This document shows positions 34,061 to 43,569 of a stretch of DNA of 64,000 nt, in pieces. The position numbers and the translations under genes were made by a program. Numbering within the stretch: position 1 is the first letter of the stretch; each line of letters begins with the position of its first letter. Location: the NCBI RefSeq assembly GCF_007713465.1, contig NZ_VMSG01000020.1:1-64000 (forward strand). The letters are read 5' to 3'. This DNA is from Pseudomonas sp. H3(2019). GTDB lineage: Bacteria; Pseudomonadota; Gammaproteobacteria; Pseudomonadales; Pseudomonadaceae. Under the pieces are notes generated by a model. It saw only the letters and a program-made list of their open reading frames with translations. It was not told the DNA's origin and ran no database searches.

Positions 34061-35497
34061 ATGTTGTCACTGCTCACCGATCACCCGCTGTTTTGCGCCC
34101 TGGCGCTGATTTTGCTCGACATCCTGCTGTGGCGGTTGGTCAGTGTCAGTCACTGGCAGTTGGTCGTGCGGGTGGTGATTTTTGCGTTGTTCAGCGCTGT
34201 GCTGTTCAACGAAGGCATGAACCCGATGGACGTGGCGCCCTGGCCGGAGAACGTGCCGTTGCACCTGGCCGCGACCGGATTGCAGATCGGTTGGTGGCTG
34301 TTTGGCGCGCGAACCCTGACGGTATTGCTCGGCACGGTGATGATGCAACGGGTCGGGCATACCGGCCGGCTGTTGCAGGATTTGCTCGGCGCGGTGATTT
34401 TCCTGATCGCGATCATTGCCGCCCTGGCGTATGTGCTCGATCTGCCGGTCAAAGGCGTGCTGGCGACTTCCGGCGCCCTGGCGATCATCGTCGGCCTGGC
34501 ATTGCAGAGCACCCTCAGCGACGTATTTTCCGGCATCGTGCTCAACACCACCAAACCCTATCAACTGGATGACTGGATCTCCATCGACGGCACCGAAGGC
34601 CGGGTCACCGACATCGACTGGCGGGCCACGCGGCTGCAAACCTCACAGGGCAGCATGGCGGTGATCCCCAACTCGCTGGCGGCCAAGGCCAAGATCATCA
34701 ACTTCAGCCGGCCGAGTGACATATTTGGTATTGCGATCAGCCTGCAACTCAGCCCCCATGCACGCCCGCATACGGTGATCGAAGCGTTGGAGCGAGCGAT
34801 GCAGGGTTGCAGGCCACTGCTCAGCAAACCGGCGCCGAGCGTCTCATTGAAAAGCTCCACCGCAAGCGGCGTGGAATACGAAATCATCGGTTTCGTATCG
34901 TCTATGGGGCAAAAACGCGAGGTGCGTAATCTGCTGTTCGATCTGGCATTCCGGCATTTGCGCGCATCGGGCGTCAGCCTGTTGTCGACGGAAGAAACGT
35001 CGACACCGCTGAACCTTTCGCGACCACGGGCGTTGCTGGAAGCTTCGAGTATTTTCTCGACCTTGCGTCAGGAAGAAAAAGACACCTTCAGCCAGAACAT
35101 GAAGCTCATCACCTTCCGCGCCGGGGAAATGATTCTGCCCGCCGGCGAGGTCAGTGATCACTTGTTCATCATCGAGTCAGGTGTGGTGTCGGTGGCCTTG
35201 AGCCGTGGCGGCAACAAGTTCGAAGCTGGGCGCATGGGGCCGAGCGAGGTGATCGGCGAAGCCGGGATTCTCTCGGATAAATCGGTGCCGGCGGACTTTA
35301 CGGCCAAGACCTTCTGCACCCTGTACCGGATCGAAAAGGAATACCTCAAACCCTGTCTCGACGCCCGCCACGACATCAATCAGGCGATGCAGGCGCTGCT
35401 GGATTTCCGCTTGCACACCGCACAAACCCTGACTCAGGAAGTGCCGAAGGTGGTGGAGAAGAAGGGCTTTCTGCAGTGGTTGCGTAGCCGGGCTTAG
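34061..35497 (+). CDS. MscS-type mechanosensitive channel with C-terminal cyclic-nucleotide-binding domain
   Basis: 478 residues from the ATG at 34061 (GGAG about 8 bases upstream). Several hydrophobic segments precede the MscS pore region: GVLATSGALAIIVGLALQSTLSDVFSG matches the TM3 pore helix and start of the beta domain, followed by LDDWISIDGTEGRVTDIDWR. The last 140 residues are a CNMP-binding domain (FRAGEMILPAGEVSDHLFIIESG, GEAGILSDKSVPADFTA), although the phosphate-binding Arg of true cAMP sensors is not obvious. This is the CNBD-fused MscS subfamily; gating may depend on a bound ligand. It is a single gene, followed by a palindrome. Confidence 0.88.
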   Translation: MLSLLTDHPLFCALALILLDILLWRLVSVSHWQLVVRVVIFALFSAVLFNEGMNPMDVAPWPENVPLHLAATGLQIGWWLFGARTLTVLLGTVMMQRVGHTGRLLQDLLGAVIFLIAIIAALAYVLDLPVKGVLATSGALAIIVGLALQSTLSDVFSGIVLNTTKPYQLDDWISIDGTEGRVTDIDWRATRLQTSQGSMAVIPNSLAAKAKIINFSRPSDIFGIAISLQLSPHARPHTVIEALERAMQGCRPLLSKPAPSVSLKSSTASGVEYEIIGFVSSMGQKREVRNLLFDLAFRHLRASGVSLLSTEETSTPLNLSRPRALLEASSIFSTLRQEEKDTFSQNMKLITFRAGEMILPAGEVSDHLFIIESGVVSVALSRGGNKFEAGRMGPSEVIGEAGILSDKSVPADFTAKTFCTLYRIEKEYLKPCLDARHDINQAMQALLDFRLHTAQTLTQEVPKVVEKKGFLQWLRSRA

Positions 35498-35517
35498 CCC
35501 GTGACGACGCCTTCACA

Positions 35518-35551
35518 TGATCGTTCCCACGCGGGAGCGTGGGAACGATCA
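35518..35551. terminator. Perfect palindrome after the MscS-type gene
   Basis: A 15-bp perfect stem (35518-35532 with 35537-35551) and a 4-base loop. The GATCGTTCCCACGC...GCGTGGGAACGATC unit is a well-known interspersed repeat of P. fluorescens. It is 20 bases after the stop and can terminate transcription. Confidence 0.7.
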
Positions 35552-35564
35552 GCGTGTTGGCGTG

Positions 35565-35654
35565 CTACTGCGGTGAATCAGGTGGATCGAGGTGATCCAG
35601 CGCTCGATTCACCGCCAACTCGGCCGGAGAAACGGTCGCGCCAAAAGACGGGCA
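35565..35654 (-). pseudogene. C-terminal remnant of a DUF6124 gene
   Basis: Read on the minus strand, a start-less open stretch ends AELAVNRALDHLDPPDSPQ and stop. This matches the end of the intact DUF6124 protein at 20295 (ELLVNRALDNFDPYDSDA). About 100 upstream codons are gone. It lies between a palindromic repeat and the AhpD-like gene. Confidence 0.6.
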
Positions 35655-35755
35655 GGTCAGTCATTGGCTACCTCAACTTCTGAATAATTGGCTATTTGTG
35701 CCAATGACCGGTGGCGCTAACGTAGGGCGCATCCCCACTTGCTACGGAGCTGACC

Positions 35756-36196
35756 ATGCAATCTCGCGTCGATTTCTACACCGCCTCACCGGATGCCCTC
35801 AAAGCCATGATGGCCCTGGAAAACGCGGTGTCGAAACTGCCCCTGGAAAAATCGCTGATCGAGCTGGTCAAACTGCGTGCTTCGCAAATCAACGGCTGTG
35901 CCTTCTGCGTCGACATGCACACCGCCGATGCGCGCAAAGGTGGCGAGACCGAGCGCCGCTTGTACGCGGTGTCGGTGTGGCGCGAAGCGCCGTTCTTCAC
36001 CCCGCGCGAACGGGCCGCCCTGGCCTGGACCGAATCGATGACCCTGATCAGCCAGACCCACGCCCCGGACGCCGACTACGAGCTGCTGGCCAGCGCGTTC
36101 AGCCCCAGCGAAATGGTCGACCTCACCGTGGCAATCTCCACCATCAATAGCTGGAACCGCCTGGCCGTGGGCTTCCGCAAGCTGCCGCAGGCATAA
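35756..36196 (+). CDS. Carboxymuconolactone decarboxylase/AhpD-like protein
   Basis: 146 residues of the AhpD-like alkylhydroperoxidase fold. The redox motif NGCAFCVDMH carries the CxxC and the proton-relay His, with the upstream Glu in SLIELVKLRAS. Proteins of this type reduce peroxides or act in small redox relays. The ATG at 35756 follows a GGAGCT site. It is monocistronic and precedes the GC-rich yeh-like operon by 115 bases; no functional link is evident. Confidence 0.9.
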   Translation: MQSRVDFYTASPDALKAMMALENAVSKLPLEKSLIELVKLRASQINGCAFCVDMHTADARKGGETERRLYAVSVWREAPFFTPRERAALAWTESMTLISQTHAPDADYELLASAFSPSEMVDLTVAISTINSWNRLAVGFRKLPQA

Positions 36197-36311
36197 GCAA
36201 CCGGCCCGGGCAGGGCACCGGCTGCACAGGCCGCCCTGCCGCCCTGCCGCCAAGGGAAATTGTGTTATATCCTGCGCGCCCGAAACGGACCGATAGCGAA
36301 CAGGACGACGC

Positions 36312-39300
36312 ATGCTCAAATGGATAGGCAAGGTATTGGGTGGGGCCAGCGCAACGCCGGCCGCAGCGGCGAGCAACGTGCCGGGCAATGTCTGGCTGCA
36401 GCGCCTGCAGACCTACCTCGAACCCCTTGACCACTTGCCCGATAACGGCGGCCGCGCCGGCCTGGCCGAGGCGATCCTGACCTATGTGCGCCAGGGCGAT
36501 GGGCCGCAGGTCCTGGCCGAACTGGGCCAGCGCTACGCCGTCGCCAACTACCTCCACATATTGAGCGGGCACGAGTGCCGGGGCGGCAGCCTCGGGCCGC
36601 AGCTGTATCACGATCTGACCGATGTCGACCCGGCCCGGCTGTTGCGCTGGGCGCGGGTGCTGCAAGCCTGTCCGGCACGCCGCTTCGGCATCACCATGGC
36701 CGACGGCAGCCATTGGCCGGAGCTGCTCCTGACCCACAGCGTCGAGCTGTTGCGCGACCCGCAGACCGACGAAACCCGCATCGTCCAGCGCATCAGCGCA
36801 CCCTTGATGGAAACCCTGCTGCTGGAGGCGCACTTGCCGCCCTCGGCACTGCTGACCGCGTGTTTCAGCGGCTCGAATGACGCCTACCGTCATGGCTACG
36901 GCATCTACCTGGCGCCCTATATGGACGGCTATTCGCAGTGGGTGCTGCGCCATGTCGAGGCGCTGCGGCCGTTGCTGCTGGCGGGGGACATGTACCTCAA
37001 GCACCAGGTCCTGAACCTGATGAGCGACCTCGATCCGCCGGTCATGACCGCCATGGCCGGTGAGCTGTGTGAAATGGCCTGTGGCGGCAATCGCGAAGTG
37101 CGTGAACAGGCGGCTCCGCTGCTGCTCAAGTGCCAGCGCGGCGCCCTGCAACCCCTGACCCTGATGATCCAGGGCGGCAAGCCCGAGCAGCGCGCCCATG
37201 CCCTGCGCCTGCTGTGGGCCCTGGCCAACCAGTTGGTTGACCTGCCCCTGCGCGCCGAGGCCAAGGCCCTGGCCGAAGCCGACCGTGCGGCCTCGGTGCG
37301 CGGCCTGCTCGCTGAGTGGGACGCCGAGCCTGCCCACGAGCAGGGGCCGGTCCGCTACAGCGGCCCGGTGATTGACTGGGCGGTGGTGCTGACCCCTGAA
37401 CGCCTGGAAGTCGTCGACCAACTGTGGGCCGACCTCAATCAGCTGATTGACCGGCATAACGAGAGCAACATCGAGTACTACGCCGCCCACCCGGAGAAAA
37501 AAACCGCCGGCAAGCCGGAGCTGTGGCCCAACTACAGCGTCGCAGCCCTGAACCAGCTCAAGGCGTTTTTGGCCTCGACCGAGGTGGTGCCGCCGGCGTC
37601 CCGTGATCTGCCGCAAGACCATAGCGAGTACTTTTCCCGCTCGGCGATGCAGGCCTTCGCCGACAGCGATGAGTTGACGGGGGTGATGGCGTTCAAGGTC
37701 CTGGATTTCTGCAACGCTCTGGACAGTGGCGAGGGCCGCCTGAGCCACATCAGCTGTCGCGCGTTGGAGCAAGCCTATCAACAGGACGACTCGCTGAGCC
37801 TGATGGCCCTGGCGCAGATGCTCGAGGACCGTGGCCGCAACGGCGACAGCCTGCTGCAGGATTGCTTCAATGGCGGGTTCGCCGAGGGTTGGGATGCCGA
37901 CGCGGTGGTGCCGTATTTTGCCCTGCACCAGGGCTGGCTGGAGCAGGCGCTGGCGGCCCTGGAGGTGTATCACACCGACGCGTTGTATGCCGCGGTGGTC
38001 AAGATGGCACCGCCGCCCGCATCGTTGATCAACCGCCTGTTCGAGATCGCCCTAGGCTCCAACCAGGGTGAGCGGGCCCTGGCCCAGCGCGCCCTGGAAC
38101 AGCTGCCGGGCAAGGAGGCGCACCTGATTGCCGCCCTCGGCTCGGGCAAGTCCGAGGTCCGGCTGCTGGCCACCAAATGGCTCGGCAACCTGGGCCACCA
38201 GCCGGCGATCCCGGCCCTGGAACAGGCCCTGAAAAAGGACAAGAACGACGGCGTGCGCACCGCCATGATCGAAGCTCTGGAGCAAATGGGCCAGCCGGTG
38301 GAGCAGTACCTGGACCGCGAGCAATGGGTCATCGACACCAGCAGGGCCATGGCCAAGGGCGCGCCCAAGGACCTGGCATGGTTCCCGTGGGACGCCTTGC
38401 CCGAATTGCGCTGGGCCGATACTCAGGAGCCGGTTCCGGCCCTGGCGGCCCAGGGGCTGCTGGCCCAGGCGGTCAAGCTCAAGTCGGCGCAGCCGGGGGC
38501 GTTGCTGCGGCGCTTCTGCGGGATGTTCGAGGCCCGCGGCCGCGAGCGTTTCGGCCAGTTCGTGCTGGACACCTGGCTGGCCGAAGACACCCGGCCGATC
38601 CCGCTGGAGCAGGCCCAGCAGTTGGCCGAGCGGCATGCAACGAGCACCCTGTTTTTCATCCAGCGCTACCCGGACGACTACAAGGACAGCCCGCACCTGG
38701 GCAAGAGCCTGGACGAGCTGAGCGCGAGCTTCCTGCCGCGTTTCATGCGCCAGCCCCAAGGCTCGGCGGCGGCCAGCAAAGGCTTGCTGGCGGTGGTGGC
38801 GGCCTGCGCCGGGGCTGATGCAGCGGCGCCGGCCGGGCGTTACCTCAAGGAGTTCTATGGCACCCGCGCGTCCCAGGGCAAGGCGCTGATCGCCATGCTG
38901 GCCTGGATCGAGCACCCGTCCGCGACCCAGTTGTTGCTGTCCATTGCCAGTCGCTTCCGCACCGCAGGCTTTCAGGAAGAAGCCATCCTGCAAGCCAAGG
39001 CCCTGGCCGAACGCAACCACTGGACTCTGGCCCAGCTGGCGGACCGCACCTTGCCTTCGGCCGGCTTCGACGAGCACGGCCTGCTGGAGCTGAGTTACGG
39101 CGAACGGTTGTTCAGCGCGCGCTTGCTGGCCGACTTCAAGATCGAGCTGTACAACCCCGACGGCAAGAAAATCGCCGCCTTGCCCGACCCGCGCCAGGAC
39201 GACGACGCCGACGAAGCCAAGGAGGCGAAGAAGCAGTTCGCCAGTGCCAAGAAGTCCCTGGCCAGCATCGTCAAGCAGCAGACTGAGCGCCTCTACGAAG

Positions 39301-39995
39301 CCCTGTGCACCGGCCGCGAGTGGCCGTACGCCGACTGGCAGCGTTACCTCAACCAGCACCCGATCATGCGCCGGCTGTTGCCGCGCCTGGTCTGGGTGCA
39401 GGTCGAGGGGGACCGGGTACTGGCCAGCTTCCGCCCGCTGGACGATGGCAGCCTGACCGATTGCGAGGACAACCCGCTGACCCTGGCCGACGGCGCCCAG
39501 GTGCGCCTGGCTCATGACTCGCTGCTGGGCGCCGAGGAACTGCTCCAGTGGCAGCAGCACCTGGTGGACTACGAAGTGACGCCGCTGTTCCAGCAGTTGG
39601 GCAAGGGCGTCTATCAGTTGCCCGAAGGGCAGGGCGACGCCCATTCCATCGAGGACTTCAAGGGCCACCTGCTGGAAGCCTTCGCCCTGCGCGGCCGCGC
39701 GCTGAAGCTTGGCTATACCCGGGGCGCGACCGAGGATGCCGGCTGGTTCTACACCTATGAAAAGTCCTTTGTCAGCCTCGGGCTGTCGGCCGATATCCGC
39801 TTTACCGGCAACCCGCTGCCGGAGAGCAACCGCACCGTGGCCCTGGTCGACCTGACGTTCTACCGCGGCCGCTACAGCATGCCCCTGGCCGAGGTGCCGA
39901 CGATTCTGCTCTCGGAGTGCTACCACGACCTGCGCTCGATCGCCGCCCAGGGCACAGGGTTCGACCCGGACTGGGAAAAGAAAAGTGAATACTGA
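36312..39995 (+). CDS. DUF4132 family protein (YehI/MolR-like)
   Basis: 1227 residues, close to E. coli YehI (about 1210). The first 900 residues are leucine/alanine-rich helical repeats of HEAT type, for example VRLLATKWLGNLGHQPAIPALEQALKKD-like units near residue 620-650. The C-terminal 300 residues form the conserved DUF4132 domain (YEALCTGREWPYADWQRYL, HPIMRRLLPRLVW, FKGHLLEAFALRGRALKLGY). There is no signal peptide or membrane segment. It is the first and largest gene of a five-gene operon, 33 bases before the AAA ATPase. Function is unknown; a scaffold or substrate-adaptor role for the ATPase/VWA pair is inference. Third codon positions are almost all G or C. Confidence 0.85.
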   Translation: MLKWIGKVLGGASATPAAAASNVPGNVWLQRLQTYLEPLDHLPDNGGRAGLAEAILTYVRQGDGPQVLAELGQRYAVANYLHILSGHECRGGSLGPQLYHDLTDVDPARLLRWARVLQACPARRFGITMADGSHWPELLLTHSVELLRDPQTDETRIVQRISAPLMETLLLEAHLPPSALLTACFSGSNDAYRHGYGIYLAPYMDGYSQWVLRHVEALRPLLLAGDMYLKHQVLNLMSDLDPPVMTAMAGELCEMACGGNREVREQAAPLLLKCQRGALQPLTLMIQGGKPEQRAHALRLLWALANQLVDLPLRAEAKALAEADRAASVRGLLAEWDAEPAHEQGPVRYSGPVIDWAVVLTPERLEVVDQLWADLNQLIDRHNESNIEYYAAHPEKKTAGKPELWPNYSVAALNQLKAFLASTEVVPPASRDLPQDHSEYFSRSAMQAFADSDELTGVMAFKVLDFCNALDSGEGRLSHISCRALEQAYQQDDSLSLMALAQMLEDRGRNGDSLLQDCFNGGFAEGWDADAVVPYFALHQGWLEQALAALEVYHTDALYAAVVKMAPPPASLINRLFEIALGSNQGERALAQRALEQLPGKEAHLIAALGSGKSEVRLLATKWLGNLGHQPAIPALEQALKKDKNDGVRTAMIEALEQMGQPVEQYLDREQWVIDTSRAMAKGAPKDLAWFPWDALPELRWADTQEPVPALAAQGLLAQAVKLKSAQPGALLRRFCGMFEARGRERFGQFVLDTWLAEDTRPIPLEQAQQLAERHATSTLFFIQRYPDDYKDSPHLGKSLDELSASFLPRFMRQPQGSAAASKGLLAVVAACAGADAAAPAGRYLKEFYGTRASQGKALIAMLAWIEHPSATQLLLSIASRFRTAGFQEEAILQAKALAERNHWTLAQLADRTLPSAGFDEHGLLELSYGERLFSARLLADFKIELYNPDGKKIAALPDPRQDDDADEAKEAKKQFASAKKSLASIVKQQTERLYEALCTGREWPYADWQRYLNQHPIMRRLLPRLVWVQVEGDRVLASFRPLDDGSLTDCEDNPLTLADGAQVRLAHDSLLGAEELLQWQQHLVDYEVTPLFQQLGKGVYQLPEGQGDAHSIEDFKGHLLEAFALRGRALKLGYTRGATEDAGWFYTYEKSFVSLGLSADIRFTGNPLPESNRTVALVDLTFYRGRYSMPLAEVPTILLSECYHDLRSIAAQGTGFDPDWEKKSEY

Positions 39996-40028
39996 AAGCC
40001 TGGCACGCCACCTTAAAGGACCACGCCC

Positions 40029-41129
40029 ATGACCCCTGCGCCTGGCGCAATGCTCAAGGCTCCGGCCGAACAGGCCCACGCCGCTGAACTGGTGCGCCTG
40101 CAACAGCACGACAGCGGCCCGCGCCCCATCGGCTGGCGCCTGTCACCGCGCGCGGTGCGCGGGTTTATCCTCGGCGACGGGGCGTTGCAGGTGCGGCGCA
40201 AGTTCTATGGCGACGATGCCCTGATCGACCGCTGCATCGTGACCCTGATGAGCAACCGTGGGTTGATGCTGGTGGGCGAGCCGGGGACCGCCAAGTCGAT
40301 GCTCTCCGAGCTGCTGGCGGCGGCGATCTGCGGCCAGTCGTTGTGCACGGTGCAGGGCACGGCCGGGACCACCGAGGAACAGATCCGTTATTCGTGGAAC
40401 TACGCCTTGCTGCTGGCCGAAGGCCCGACCCAGCGCGCCCTGGTGCGCGGCCCGATGTATGAGGCGATGCGCAGCGGCAGCCTGTGCCGGATCGAAGAAA
40501 TCACCCGCATGCAGCCCGAGATCCAGGACAGCCTGATCAGCCTGCTCTCGGACAAAGTGCTGCACGTGCCCGAACTCAAGGGCGAGGAGGCCACGGTGTT
40601 TGCCGCGCCGGGGTTCAATATCCTGGCCACCGCCAACCTGCGTGACCGGGGCGTGCATGAGATGTCCAGCGCCCTCAAGCGCCGCTTCAACTTCGAAACC
40701 GTGCGCCCCATCGGCGACCGGCGCCTGGAAACCCAGCTGGTGCGCGAGCAGACCGAAGCCTTGTTGCAACAGGCCCAGGTCAAGGTCGACTTCAGCCCTG
40801 ACGTGCTCGAACTGCTGGTGACCGCGTTCAACGACCTGCGCTATGGTGCCACCGCCGAAGGCACGGTGCTGGAGAAGCCCAGCGCGGTGATGTCGGCCGC
40901 CGAAGCGGTGGCAGTGGGGTACGCCGCCAGCCTGGATGCCCACTACTTCGGCAACGGCGTGGTCGGCGGCGAGCATATTGCCCGGCAACTGATCGGCACC
41001 GTGCTCAAGGACAACCCCGAGGACGGCGGCAAGCTGCGCCACTATTTCGACGTGGTGGTGCGCCAGCGGGCCCAGCGCCAACCGCAATGGCAGCGGGTGC
41101 TCGAGGCGCGGCGTGAGCTTGATCGCTGA
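40029..41129 (+). CDS. MoxR-type AAA ATPase (YehL-like)
   Basis: 366 residues. Walker A is GEPGTAKS at residues 83-90, Walker B is in LCRIEEITRMQPE, sensor 1 is the Asn in NILATANLRD, and the arginine finger region is SSALKRRFNFETV. The pre-sensor insert and helical lid follow. This is the MoxR/RavA class, which works with VWA-domain partners as a chaperone; the VWA gene is two genes downstream. AAAGGA precedes the ATG. The stop overlaps the next gene by 17 bases. It matches E. coli YehL in length and context. Confidence 0.9.
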   Translation: MTPAPGAMLKAPAEQAHAAELVRLQQHDSGPRPIGWRLSPRAVRGFILGDGALQVRRKFYGDDALIDRCIVTLMSNRGLMLVGEPGTAKSMLSELLAAAICGQSLCTVQGTAGTTEEQIRYSWNYALLLAEGPTQRALVRGPMYEAMRSGSLCRIEEITRMQPEIQDSLISLLSDKVLHVPELKGEEATVFAAPGFNILATANLRDRGVHEMSSALKRRFNFETVRPIGDRRLETQLVREQTEALLQQAQVKVDFSPDVLELLVTAFNDLRYGATAEGTVLEKPSAVMSAAEAVAVGYAASLDAHYFGNGVVGGEHIARQLIGTVLKDNPEDGGKLRHYFDVVVRQRAQRQPQWQRVLEARRELDR

Positions 41130-43569
41130 TGCGTCCCTGGCCGGCACCGGGCTAGACAGCGCCAGCCTGCGCGGCTTGGGCCAGAGCCTGGCCAGCGATG
41201 AGTTGATTGTGTTTGCCGTGCGCCACCACAGCCCCGGTTGCGCCTGGCAATTGCAGCAACTGTTCGCCAGCCATCCGCCGAGCGTGGTGCTGGTGGAAGG
41301 GCCGCGGTCCTTCGACCCGTTGCTGCCGCTGCTGGTACACCCCGAAGCGCAGATGCCCCTGGCGATCTATACCTACGCCGTGGGCGGCGCGGCGGCGGAT
41401 TCGCGGCGCGCGGCCTATTACCCGTTCTGTGACTATTCGCCGGAGCTGGTGGCCCTGCGCGCCGCAGCGGCCCAGGGCATTCCCGCACGCTTTATCGACC
41501 TCGACTTTGCCGAGCAATGCGCCCTGGAGGCGTCGCCGCCCGAGGTGGAACTCCGCCAGGATTCGCTGCTCGACGAGGGTCATTACCGGCGCAGCGAACA
41601 CCTGCAACGCCTGGCCAGCCAGCTGGGCTGCCGCGACCACGAAGAACTCTGGGAGCACCTGTTCGAGGTGCCGGCTACCCAGGGCGATTGGCCCGAGCAT
41701 CTGACTCGGGTCGCGGCCTATTGCCAACTGGCGCGCCTGGATTGCAGCCACGACGAGCTGCACGCCGACGGCACCCTGGCCCGTGAGGCGGAAATGGCCT
41801 GGCATATCCAGCAGGCCCTGGCCGCCCGGCGTCCGGGAGAGGGGCCGGTGCTGGTGGTGGTCGGTGGCTTGCACGCGGTGGCGCTGCCGGGCTTGCTGGC
41901 GACCGGGGTCGAGCGGCCGGCCATCAGCCGCGCCGGGCTGACCGATGAAGCCAGCGCGCTGATCCGCTACAGCTTCGACCGCCTGGAGCGCCTCAATGGC
42001 TACGCCGCCGGCATGACCGCGCCGGCCTGGCACCAGCGGCTATGGCATGCCCAGCTCAAGCACCCGCAACGCAGCGCGCAGGCCCCGGCTCGGCCTCGGC
42101 AGGCAGCGGCCCTGGAGCTGTTGTTCGAGGTCGCGGAAAAACTCCGCGAGCAGGACGTGGAGCTGCCTTTGCCGACCCTCACCGCCGCCTACGAACAGAT
42201 GCTGCGCCTGACCACCCTGCGCGGGCGCGATGCGCCGATCCGGGTGGATGTCGACGACGCCATCCTCAGTTGTTTTATCCAGGGCGATGCCGACGCCGAC
42301 GGCGTCCGGGTGCGGCAAGTGGCCCGCGCCTGTTTCACCGGCCAGGCCCTGGGCCGGGTGCCGCCCGGGGCCGGCACGCCGCCGTTGGTCAAGGACGTGG
42401 AGTACCGTGCCCGGCGCCAGCGCCTGAAGCTGCACGACTCGCAGCCGCGCCGGGTGGTGCTGGACCTGTACCGGCGCGCCGAACACCGGCGCAGCAGCCA
42501 GTTGCTGCATGGCCTGCTGTTGTTGGGCATCCCCTTTGCCTGGCGCACCGGCGGCCCGGATTTTGTCGGCGGCCACGGTTTGCATCTGCTCCAGGAACAC
42601 TGGGAGTACGCCTGGACGGCCAGCACCGAAGGTGCGCTGGTGGAAGCGTCGGTGTATGGCGCGACCCTGCCCCAGGCGGTGGCCAATCGCTTCGCCCAGC
42701 GCCTGGGGCAACAGGCAGGCGACGGCGTGGCCGATGCCCGGGGCGCGGCGGCGCTGTTGGTGCAGGCCTGTGTGCTGGGGCTGCATGAGCAGTTGGCCAC
42801 GCCCTTGCAGCGCTTGGCGGAAGCCATTGGCGCCGACCCGGTATTCGCCTCGCTGGTGGCGGCCACGGCCAGCCTGTCGCTGCTGCTGGAGTCCCGCGAG
42901 CCGTTGCAGGCCGCGCACCTGCCGGGCTTGCCGGGGTTGCTGCGCAGTGCCTATCAGCGCGCCACCTACCTCGGCGCCCAGGGCGTGAGCGAGGCCGAGG
43001 CCACGGGCCATGTGGCCTGCCTGGTGCAGTTGCGCGAATTGCTGGCCGGGGCCGCGGGTGCGGAGCTGGATCAGGCGTTGTACTGGGCCCTGGTCAGCCA
43101 GTTGCACCAGCAGCCCAACCTGCTGTTGCGGGGTGCCTGTGCCGGCTTGCTGTACCTGGCCGGGCGCTTGTCCGAAGCACAACTGGCCACTGAACTGGCC
43201 GGGCACCTGCATGGCCTGCGTCAACCCCAGGAAGCCGTGGCCTACCTGCGCGGCTTACTGTCCACCGCCCGCGAGAGCGCCTGGCAGATCCCCAGTCTGC
43301 TAGAGGTGCTGGACCAATTGCTCAACCAGTGGGGCGAGGCGCAGTTTGTCGCCTGCCTGCCGGAGCTGCGCCTGGCCTTTGCCGAAATGACCCCGCGTGA
43401 AACCGACCGTATCGCAACCCGAGTCGCCCAGTTGCATGGCGCCGATGATCTGGGCCGGCTACGCCATGCAACGCTGCATGCCGATCAGGTCCAGGCCAAC
43501 CTGCGCCTGTCGCAAAGCCTGGCCCTGGTGTTGCAGGGCGACGGCCTCGACCCCTGGATGACGCCATGA
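41113..43569 (+). CDS. DUF5682 family protein (YehM-like)
   Basis: 818 residues from a GTG at 41113 that overlaps the ATPase gene by 17 bases. The N-terminal domain has the family motifs FAVRHHSPGCAW and VVLVEGPRSFD, recalling the His/Glu active sites of the EreA/ChaN-like superfamily, and a middle VVVGGLHAVALPGLL. The C-terminal half is alpha-helical and repeat-like. Whether it is an enzyme is unknown. Its stop overlaps the VWA gene start (ATGA), so translation is coupled. E. coli YehM is the equivalent, at about 760 residues. Confidence 0.85.
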   Translation: MSLIADASLAGTGLDSASLRGLGQSLASDELIVFAVRHHSPGCAWQLQQLFASHPPSVVLVEGPRSFDPLLPLLVHPEAQMPLAIYTYAVGGAAADSRRAAYYPFCDYSPELVALRAAAAQGIPARFIDLDFAEQCALEASPPEVELRQDSLLDEGHYRRSEHLQRLASQLGCRDHEELWEHLFEVPATQGDWPEHLTRVAAYCQLARLDCSHDELHADGTLAREAEMAWHIQQALAARRPGEGPVLVVVGGLHAVALPGLLATGVERPAISRAGLTDEASALIRYSFDRLERLNGYAAGMTAPAWHQRLWHAQLKHPQRSAQAPARPRQAAALELLFEVAEKLREQDVELPLPTLTAAYEQMLRLTTLRGRDAPIRVDVDDAILSCFIQGDADADGVRVRQVARACFTGQALGRVPPGAGTPPLVKDVEYRARRQRLKLHDSQPRRVVLDLYRRAEHRRSSQLLHGLLLLGIPFAWRTGGPDFVGGHGLHLLQEHWEYAWTASTEGALVEASVYGATLPQAVANRFAQRLGQQAGDGVADARGAAALLVQACVLGLHEQLATPLQRLAEAIGADPVFASLVAATASLSLLLESREPLQAAHLPGLPGLLRSAYQRATYLGAQGVSEAEATGHVACLVQLRELLAGAAGAELDQALYWALVSQLHQQPNLLLRGACAGLLYLAGRLSEAQLATELAGHLHGLRQPQEAVAYLRGLLSTARESAWQIPSLLEVLDQLLNQWGEAQFVACLPELRLAFAEMTPRETDRIATRVAQLHGADDLGRLRHATLHADQVQANLRLSQSLALVLQGDGLDPWMTP

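Noticed and set aside
36144..43224. Long minus-strand open frames of about 330-685 codons across the yeh-like operon
   Set aside because: They arise from the very GC-rich third positions of the plus-strand genes; they are Gln/Gly/His-rich with no recognisable domain.
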